DNA of 64,000 bases from Tenrec ecaudatus (lineage: Eukaryota; Chordata; Mammalia; Afrosoricida; Tenrecidae), in NCBI RefSeq assembly GCF_050624435.1, contig NC_134540.1, positions 100,593,739-100,657,738 on the forward strand, in the 5' to 3' direction. Below, one piece after another: positions 56,880 through 64,000 of this stretch. Positions within the stretch are counted from its first letter, which is position 1. Every line of letters starts with the position of its first letter. Position numbers and translations under genes: made by a program. The notes beneath the pieces are model-generated. The model did not search any database, had not been told where the DNA came from, and worked only from the letters and a program-made list of their open reading frames with translations.

Positions 56880-57480
56880 AAATAGTTAACCCAAAGAAAT
56901 AACATATCCCTGGAAGGAATGCAGAATTTTTTGCCACCCTCAAGTACTTGAAGGATGCATTGGTGGTGATCCTACCAAATCCCCATTTAATGTACCTATT
57001 TAATCCCTGGGGGGTGGGGGAAGATGGATTTTGGAGAATGGCAGTAGATTATCATAAATTAATCAGGTGGTCACTCCAATGGAAGCTAATATTCCTGGTG
57101 TGGTTTTGTTGCTTGAACAAATTAATACTTCTCTTGGTACCTGGTGTGCAGCTATTGATTTGACCTATGCTTTTAATCAATCCTGATTTTAAAGGAACAT
57201 AAGAAGCAGTTTACCTTAAACTGGCAGGGTAAACAATAGACTTTCTCCAGAGTACAAGCATTCTTGAGAGCTGTACAGTAACATAATTTGTAGGGAATTT
57301 GATCACCTTTTCTTTCCACAAAATGTCACACGAGTCCATTACACTGAGGACATTATCCTGATTGGAATCAAAAAGGAAGATATATCAACGACTATAGATT
57401 TATTGATACAACATCTATCTGTAAGAGGATGGGAAATTAACCCAATAAAATTTCAGGCACTTTGCACCTTTGTGAAATGT
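56880..57480 (+). pseudogene. ERVL reverse transcriptase remnant
   Basis: Reverse transcriptase copies viral RNA into DNA. The first palm region is visible near 57030-57070 (FWRMAVDYHKLIRWS). The segment at 57337-57360 reads HYTEDIILIG, where the YXDD catalytic box has become YTED (57340-57351). Frameshifts and stops occur between these. Confidence 0.7.
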
Positions 57481-57769
57481 CTGTCTGTCCAGAGATGTGG
57501 AGAATATGGAGATATTACTACTAGACTGAAGGATAAATTATTGTATCTGGGAGAAAACTCTGCCATCCTCTAGACAACTACCTTTTAAAAACAGTTCTCG
57601 GCCTGTTACTGGACCTTAGTGGAGACTGAACACCTCACCATGGGTCACCAAGTCACCAGGTAGCCTGAACTGCCCATCATGAACCGGATGTGGAGAGACC
57701 AACAGAGTAATAAAGGTGGACACGCACGGCACCAGTCCATCATTAAATATAAGTGGTATATATATGGGT

Positions 57770-58620
57770 CTGGAGTAGAGTAGGACTTGCAGCATGCCTG
57801 ATCCCCCAGCAGTGCTTCAGAGCAAGGAACTCATTTCACAGCAAATGAAGTATGGCAATGGGCCCTTATCCTCACAACCCACTGGTCTTACCATGTTTCT
57901 TGACATCCCAGACTAGCTGGCTTGATAGTACAGTGGCATGGCCTTCTGAAGACATAATTATAGCAACTAACTAGGTGACAATAACTTGCAGGGTTGGGGA
58001 AATATTCTCCAGGTGGCTGTATATACTCTAAAACATTGTCTAACATATAATGGAATGTCTCAAATTCCTGAGTCCATGATTCATGAGTCCAGGAAGCACA
58101 GAGTGCAAATTGGAGTAGCATGACTCACCATTATTCCCAGCGACCCACTTGTAGCATTTTTTGCTTCAAGTTCTGGCAATCTTATGTTATTCAGGTCTAG
58201 AAGTCCTAATTCCAAAGGGGGGACTAGTCCCACCTGGAAACACATGACTAATTCCTTTAGCGCTAACAGTGAAGAATGTCTCTTGGCCATATCGGGCTCC
58301 CCATACCTCTATGTCAACTTGTACAACTAGTTATTGTATTGAATGGTGTGACTGATCCTGAATACTGAGGCAAAAATGAATTGGTGCTAGGCAAGGGAGA
58401 TAAAGAATATGTCTGGAATCAAGGCGATTCCTTTGGTCTTTATTAATCCTACTGTGATTAAAATAAGGTTTAAAGTAGAGCAACGAATCCTGACATTACT
58501 ACTAGTGAGTCCGAACCCTCAGGAATGAAGATTTGGGTCACCCCATTAGGTATAGATCCTCAGCCAGTTGAGATACTGGTTGAGGGAAAAAGAAATACAA
58601 AATGAGTAATAGAGCAAGGT
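57770..58620 (+). pseudogene. ERVL integrase and dUTPase-like remnant
   Basis: Collinear with 34860-35820: CAGAGCAAGGAACTCATTTC (second-Asp region of integrase, mutated), GGCAATGGGCCCTTATCCTC, GCAGGGTTGGGGAAATATTC, CCATTATTCCCAGCGACCCA. It lacks the first part of the integrase core present in the other copy. All frames are broken. Confidence 0.7.
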
Positions 58621-58770
58621 AGTGGAGCAAGGTCGTTCTAAGTATTAATTATGTCCACATGTTCAGTTGCAGAAATGAAATCTGTAATTGCTAGGCTTTC
58701 CTTTTTTATGTATGCATCAAATGTTTTTCTCTTGTTCATTTATGAAATATATGATGTAAAGGGGTTCATG

Positions 58771-59145
58771 TCTTAGGCTAGGTTGACTAGAGAAACAAAT
58801 CCAGTTACACTCATCTATGTATAAGAAAGAGCTTTAAATCAAGAAGTTATTATGTATCATGAAAGCATTCCAGCGCAGTACAATTCAAGTTCATATTTTT
58901 GATACTTGTCCATACGTCTCTCTTCAGACTCATGTACCACATGCAATGATGTAGAATGTAGGAAAATACAGGTGACAGAATTATGAAGACATCTTGGGTA
59001 CTAACAAATAATGTGAGGGAATCAATAAGTCAATAGACCTGAAAGACTAGACCCAGAGTCTCCGTAACACTAAGATCAACTTGCATCACATAGTTCACAA
59101 AAGAGAGTGTTCTGCCTCTTCTATTGGTGAGTAGCAATTTTGGGG
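58771..59145 (-). mobile_element. ERVL-type LTR, minus strand, partial
   Basis: TGTCTTAGGCTAGGTTGACT, AGAGAAACAAATCC, TGTATAAGAAAGAGCTTTAA and GCATTCCAGCGCAGTACAAT are the complement of the 3' part of the LTR family at 29141-29658. Similarity fades after about 59000, so the right end is uncertain. Confidence 0.6.
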
Positions 59146-59764
59146 TCTTAAAACCTTATGAGCAGCTTCCTAAGGTGCAACTGTTGGTCTATTCTCCTCT
59201 AGAGGGAAATAAAGAGGGATGGATTTTTATTTAAAAATGTGAAACAATCAGTCCAATGTAGTGGACCATGAAAACAACAGTTCCACAACCCAGAAACAAG
59301 AAGAATTGCATGGTGTCAAATACCTCTACTAACTGCTCTGAAAAGGATCCCAGTAGATGATTCTAGATAGATTGGAGATGAATATGGAGCAAAACTCAAA
59401 ATCTAAAATGAGATCAAGCTGATTGGTTTGATGCAGTTTTGTGGCATCCACAAGATTACGGTCTTCAGACACATTTCAGATCTGGAACAAACCATGTTAG
59501 AATAATCAACAATTTAGATCAAAATGACAGCATTAATTCAGGAGCAACATCCAGAGGTTTTGGAAATAAAGAGGAATGGAAGGGATGGAGACAGTAAACA
59601 TAGGGAGGAAATGGAATAGTGGTGGTAATTGAAGAGATTGCAATAAACGGATTGAATAAAATGTGTATGAATTGTTAAATGTAAAACTGATTATCTGCTC
59701 TTTAAATCTCTACTTAATTCACAATAAAGAATAAAAAAGATATTATTTGTAATATTGTTCCTTT
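59146..59764. other. unassigned sequence
   Basis: No gene was seen. Part of it may continue the degraded LTR to the left. Confidence 0.35.
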
Positions 59765-60890
59765 AATTAAAAACCCTCAAACATCTGACTGTATGGATCA
59801 TAAGTAGCTATGGATGACAATGGGCAGAATAGAAATTCCAGAGTACTTAAACATCCTGGGCACAGATCAAGAATTAACCATTCAAGCAGAGGAAAGGAAT
59901 ATTGAATGGTTTGAATTTTTGGAAAGGTGGGAGTCAAGGTAGTATCCTTTCACCATAATTATTAAATCTACAGTCTAAGTAAATAATCCAAGAAGTAAGT
60001 AATAAGGTTTGGAGGAAGGTTTTATGCCTCTGACGTGGCCTTGTAAGTGGAAGGCAAGGAGGACTGACACGCGTGCTGATGCAAACAAAACCTACAATCG
60101 TCAGCATGGATTACAAATCAGTTGAAAGCAAACAAAATGTTCACAACCTGACGAATAGACAGCATGGTGATATTTGGATAAAATACTTAGCTGTCAATGA
60201 TTCCATTTTATATGGATCTATAACCAATATTCATGGAAGCAGCAGAAAAAAAATTAATTGACTGACTGCATTGAGCAAATATACTACACATCTCCTTCTA
60301 TTGTTGAAAAGCAAATATATCACTTTGAGGACTTGAGTCCTGCAACAGCTCATGATATTCTCAATTCCTTCATTGCCATTGAGTTGATACCAATTCACAG
60401 CAACCCTATAGGACAGTATAGAAATGCCCTGTAAGTTTCCAGGATTCTTGAATGGAGTAGAATCACGAGAAGGCAGTAGAATGCATCAAAAGTTGAATCA
60501 AAGACAAGGAAGACTAGGGAAGAATTGGGGCAATTGAACCATGATGTTTGTGAAGAACATCAATATGCCATGGATTCCCAGAAGAACAACTCAATCTGTC
60601 TTGGAAGGAATACACCCAGCCTTAGAACTGAGGTCAAGAATGTGTCTTAAGTACTATGGACATGTTATCAGGAGGAACCAGTCCCCGAAGAAGGATATTA
60701 TGCTTGGCAAAGCAGAGGGTCAGCACAAAGGAGAAGACCTTCAATAGGATGGAACTGACACAGAGGTTGCAACAATAGGCTCGAACACAGCAACAAGTGT
60801 GAGAAACATGCAGTACTGTGTGGTATTGGGCCTATTGAGCATACGATCCCCACGAGTTATTTCCATTTCCACGGCACCTAACAATAACAG
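59765..60890 (+). mobile_element. RTE LINE, RT to 3' end
   Basis: Plus-strand RTE starting in the RT palm (CTATGGATGACAATGGGCAG), degraded catalytic box (GCCTCTGACGTGGCC near 60027), TATGGATCTATAACCAATAT, then after a nested AfroSINE the C-terminal block (60541-60747: NINMPWIPRRTTQSVLEGIH, MCLKYYGHVIRRNQSP) and the tail ending CACGGCACCTAACAATAACA. Confidence 0.85.
60365..60478 (-). mobile_element. AfroSINE tail half inside RTE
   Basis: CATTGCCATTGAGTTGATAC, CACAGCAACCCTATAGGACA and GTATAGAAATGCCCTGTAAG. The tRNA-like half is missing. Confidence 0.65.
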
Positions 60891-61227
60891 CACTATATAG
60901 TTTTCGGGCGTTATTTCACTGAACATAGGATTTTCAAGATTCAGATATCATTTTAAAAGGAAAATACGAATATGCATTCTATTGTGTCTTTGCTACACAG
61001 AAAGTTGAACTATGTATATTCATTTTAATATTTAATTCCCATTGTCCTAGAATGAGCCGATGGGTTGTTGCCAACTTGTCAGACATTCAGTGAGTGAGTA
61101 AAGACAATATTAACAGGACACAATTCCAGGTCTCAAGAAACAACATGCTCACAAAAAGATGAAGAAGAATACTAAACACAAGGAAACACACCTCCTAAAA
61201 TACTAACTGAAGTTATCTCCAAAGAGA
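60891..61227. other. unassigned sequence
   Basis: No gene or repeat was recognised. Confidence 0.35.
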
Positions 61228-61416
61228 GAAACTCTAGTGGCACAGTTGTTGCCTGATTGGTTGTTAATGCAAATTCCAGTAGTTTGGACCCACCAGTAAT
61301 AGTTGCAAAGGACTTGAGTCCCTATGCCTGTAAATATTCATAGCCTAGGAAATCCTGTGGCTCTAGCATGCATGGTTGCTGTGGGTCAGCATCAACTTGA
61401 TGGCAGACAATTCCAT
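61228..61416 (+). mobile_element. AfroSINE
   Basis: Head-first copy: AAACTCTAGTGGCACAGTTG (A-box region), GGTTGTTAATGCAAATTCC, then CCTAGGAAATCCTGTGGCTC and the tail GCATCAACTTGATGGCAGAC. The 79-codon frame across its end is a chance frame. Confidence 0.7.
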
Positions 61417-63436
61417 GTTCAAAAATACAAACTTACTGGGAAATCATCATGGGTGGGTCTATCTGGCCATGGACGTCTTCATAATGTAGGCAGTATCTGG
61501 CACATGGACTTGGAAGGATTTAGAACAGGGCTTCTCAAAGTCTTGATTGTTACAAAGTTGTAAGGAAGTACTTAGGGATTCAAGACATTGTACTGGTCCT
61601 CTCATGAGTAGAAACAATGCATAATACAGTTCCCCGCAGCAGACACTATCCCACCCAATGTATCCATAATATCATGGTTAATCGTCTGAATTGAGGGAAA
61701 TGAAAGGGAAGCACGGCTCCCGAGCGAAGGCAGTGAGGAGAGATGTCTACAGTGAATAGTGGACTCCATTCACACCAATTAAGCTAATTCAGAAGATTAG
61801 GGATTCTCTGGGAGCCATTCAGCCCTCCACTAATACATCCCTGAGAATGTTATACTTTTCTGGGGGTGGAGCCAACTGAAAGGAGAAAACTACCATTAAA
61901 GCTGTTTAGGTTGACTTGAATTATTTCAGACTTAATTCTCTTTAATTTTATTCCCTGGGATTATTTAAAATGCTCTCATTTTAATCAAGACTATTTACTG
62001 CATTTTAGAAGTCTGTTCTGCATAAAATAATATCACATGTGTATAATGATATTTTGAATGTCTAATTTGATGTTTTTTAAAAAATGGACTCTATAGAAAA
62101 ATTATTATTGTGTACTCAGTTATCTCTGATAAACCAGATTAGTGAGGCCTGGTTTAAGGAAAAAATAATTAAAGGGATAAAATATTAATCTCCAGTGAAA
62201 TTTCTGCCACAGAGTGTGAAAATATATTTTGGCAAATGATTTCCATGCAGAAGGTGGACCTGCCTGGAATTAGTAGATGCAAAGCCATTGATCAAACAAT
62301 AAAATGTCCTTCTCATCGAAATACAAATAGATATATTTTTTTCATTGCAGCCACCTCAGAGAATAGAGGTTTGGTCCAAATTCTCCTTGCAGTTGCACAT
62401 GATTAACAGCGAAAATAAATCAGATTAATTTCCTTTATGACTTCCCATTGTCCACGGGAAATTTCGTAGTGAAAAAGGTATGCTTTGACCATACTCACAT
62501 TTTAAAAATGATTTAACTTGGCTGTCAGTGCACAGAGGATGGGACAAAACGGTCTAACATTTTCCAAAGGTATTTCTGAACTACAGTCTGCCTCTCCCAA
62601 GATTTCAATCCCCAATTACCTAGTTTACTGGGGATGCTGTCCAAAAAGCTTCTTTGATTTACCAGGATAGGGCTGTACTTTGACAGACTACACCACTAAA
62701 TTGCAAGGTCTGGGATAACCTGGCAGATACACTGAGCAAATAGATCTCAATAGTCCAGAGGGAACATTAGAAACATCTTCAGTAACTACAGAAAGGAAGG
62801 GGAGACATTTGTCTTCCTTAGCCCGGGCACTTACAAATGTGTGGGTGGTTAGCACAGTTGGGCAGAACACTGTACTAATGAGACCAAGGTCACAGGTCTG
62901 ACTCCTGTGTGGGTCACTGAATTCTATTCTAATACATGACCACAGTGTCCTTGTGAGTAAATCTTTGTGAACTCAAGGGAACTCAGTGGAAATTTTGTAA
63001 ATGTAACACCATAAAGTTAGACCAGGAAAATCACAAGTTCTCCTGACGAGCTAGGAATGACACAGGCAAAGAGGACCATTAACAAAACATTTTTTACATG
63101 GTGGGTCCTGTGTTCCTACCAATTTACCTTCAGGCAGTGAAAGGACTCATTCCGTTGAGAAAGAACACTTTTGTGAAAATGGGTGATTGAGTGAAAATTA
63201 ATGGCCACCTTATGCGCAGTCACATAAATCAGCAGATTTTGATTATTGTTTTTGCTTTCACACTTGTTCCTTTTTCTGAGGAAAGAATGGCTAGAGTCAA
63301 AGGTGAGATTGCAAACAGTGCAAGAAATATCAGAAGCTACAATTTACATACCACCGCCTCATAATGAGAGCATTAATGGACAAGTCAACCCTGCAAGAGT
63401 TGCCTCCCTCCCCCCAAATTCTAAGTAGAATTCTCA
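61417..63436. other. repeat-poor block, possible conserved elements
   Basis: About 2 kb with no recent repeat. AT-rich stretches near 61880-62620 contain sites such as AAATCAGATTAATTTCC and TTTATGACTTCCC that resemble packed factor sites. No exon with splice signals was identified. Confidence 0.35.
62845..62925 (+). mobile_element. tRNA-like old SINE fragment
   Basis: GTGGGTGGTTAGCACAGTTG resembles a pol III A box, and CACAGGTCTGACTCCTGTGT is a B-box-like segment 60 bases later. It differs from AfroSINE and suggests an older mammalian tRNA-SINE. Secondary structure was not checked; a true tRNA gene is unlikely because there is no proper anticodon arm visible. Confidence 0.4.
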
Positions 63437-63582
63437 GGCCTTGCTGGTCAACGTGTGACCTGTAAGTCAATACCATAAGCATCAACTATACTGAGGAGCT
63501 AGGTTGAAATGTAGAATCTCAGAATTTTCTCCAGATGTGTGGATTCAAAATCAGTGTAATAACAAGATGTCCACGTGACTTT
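63437..63582. mobile_element. ancient hAT fragment (MER5-like)
   Basis: CATAAGCATCAACTATACTG, GAAATGTAGAATCTCAGAAT and AACAAGATGTCCACGTGAC follow the order of the MER5-type non-autonomous hAT shared by placental mammals, at high divergence. Confidence 0.5.
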
Positions 63583-63623
63583 TTATTTTCATGGCCACTC
63601 TCATTTTAAAATATGATAACCTC

Positions 63624-64000
63624 TCAGCCTAGAACTTTGAGGACCTGGTAATCAAATGGCCCAGTTGAAGGTGACAAGGTATTCATTTCTGTCTCATTAG
63701 GAACCAATAGTACATGGAGATGACACGCAATTAGAGAACACCATGTCACATCTTTTGGATCACCTGTCCTCAACAGCCGGTCTTCGACCACTGTTTTACA
63801 AGTTAGACAACAACCTGGGTGTATGTTGTGGTTGACTTGTTTGATGACAGTTCTTTTCAAGGCAAAAGGCATTTCATGTGGTGTCACAGTGATCAAGACA
63901 TCGAAAAGAGCAGCATGAGAAGACAGGTAACAAAAGTTTTCTGGTTCAGCATGTTCTTTTACCTGAGAGTGAGAATCAAAGGCTGTCACTGAATACAAAT
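63624..64000 (-). other. unexplained 124-codon open frame at window edge
   Basis: An open frame from the complement of CAT at 63996-63998 to a stop at 63624-63626. It may extend past the window. The translation includes HIHPGCCLTC-like Cys spacing (NHNIHPGCCLTCKTVVEDRL) but no domain that I recognise. The stretch is less AT-rich than its flanks. It lies next to an ancient transposon fragment, so it may be a chance frame, a transposon remnant or an exon. I cannot decide between these. Confidence 0.25.

Larger units (their letters stand above)
55042..58770 (+). mobile_element. ERVL-type endogenous retrovirus, gag-pol remnant
   Basis: Degraded class III ERV interior: possible gag-like part (about 55270-56150, very frame-broken), RT (about 56880-57480), then integrase and dUTPase-like end (57770-58620) parallel to the 34684 copy. 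An L1 tail is inserted at 56419-56673. No 3' LTR in the same orientation was seen; a minus-strand LTR follows at 58771. Confidence 0.7.

Noticed and set aside
62845..62925. possible tRNA gene
   Set aside because: Only A- and B-box-like segments are visible, without a convincing cloverleaf; an old tRNA-derived SINE fits better.

Overview
The window is nuclear DNA from a placental mammal, and the repeats place it in Afrotheria. About 18 tRNA-headed SINE copies match the AfroSINE type. There are many copies of an RTE (BovB/RTE1-like) LINE, and many tails of one L1 lineage with a long 3'UTR. A hAT element with SPIN-like ends and an exact 8-bp target duplication (35483-35673) points, within Afrotheria, to a tenrec such as Echinops. 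The lineage call is inference from repeat content. No host protein-coding gene, rRNA, tRNA gene or CRISPR array could be supported. All open frames with recognisable homology belong to broken mobile elements.

Layout. 1-12 kb: AfroSINEs and L1 3'UTR insertions, several with clear target-site duplications (TSDs), plus one short RTE insertion in an older repeat. 12.5-18.4 kb: one near full-length L1 on the minus strand with 5'UTR, ORF1 and ORF2, all disabled. 18.4-26.2 kb: older repeats (MIR, an ancient LTR), an internally deleted mariner, the endonuclease half of an RTE on the minus strand, and a repeat-free block (25.7-26.15 kb) that may be a conserved non-coding element. 26.2-32.4 kb: a near-complete RTE on the plus strand, cut by a mariner (itself cut by a gammaretrovirus-like solo LTR), by an ERVL-type solo LTR and by an L1-like tail. 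33.4-36.7 kb: an L1 tail, an RTE piece, then an ERVL pol remnant with 3' LTR carrying the SPIN-like element. 37.9-44.3 kb: RTE fragments in both orientations, a solo LTR and an older repeat. 45-50 kb: mostly unassigned DNA with L1 tails. 49.2-54.5 kb: back-to-back RTE copies in opposite orientations. 54.5-59.1 kb: a solo LTR, a gag-pol remnant of an ERVL element with an L1 inside, and a minus-strand LTR. 59.8-61.4 kb: another RTE and AfroSINEs. 61.4-64 kb: largely repeat-free DNA with an ancient hAT fragment and one unexplained open frame at the edge.

The elements form a layered history rather than a pathway. RTE and L1 would have supplied the target-primed reverse transcription that places the SINEs and tails. 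RTE copies are the oldest common substrate, and they are cut by mariner, LTR and L1 insertions. The order can be read from which element interrupts which. All boundaries and family names come from reading motifs by eye and are approximate unless a TSD is stated.
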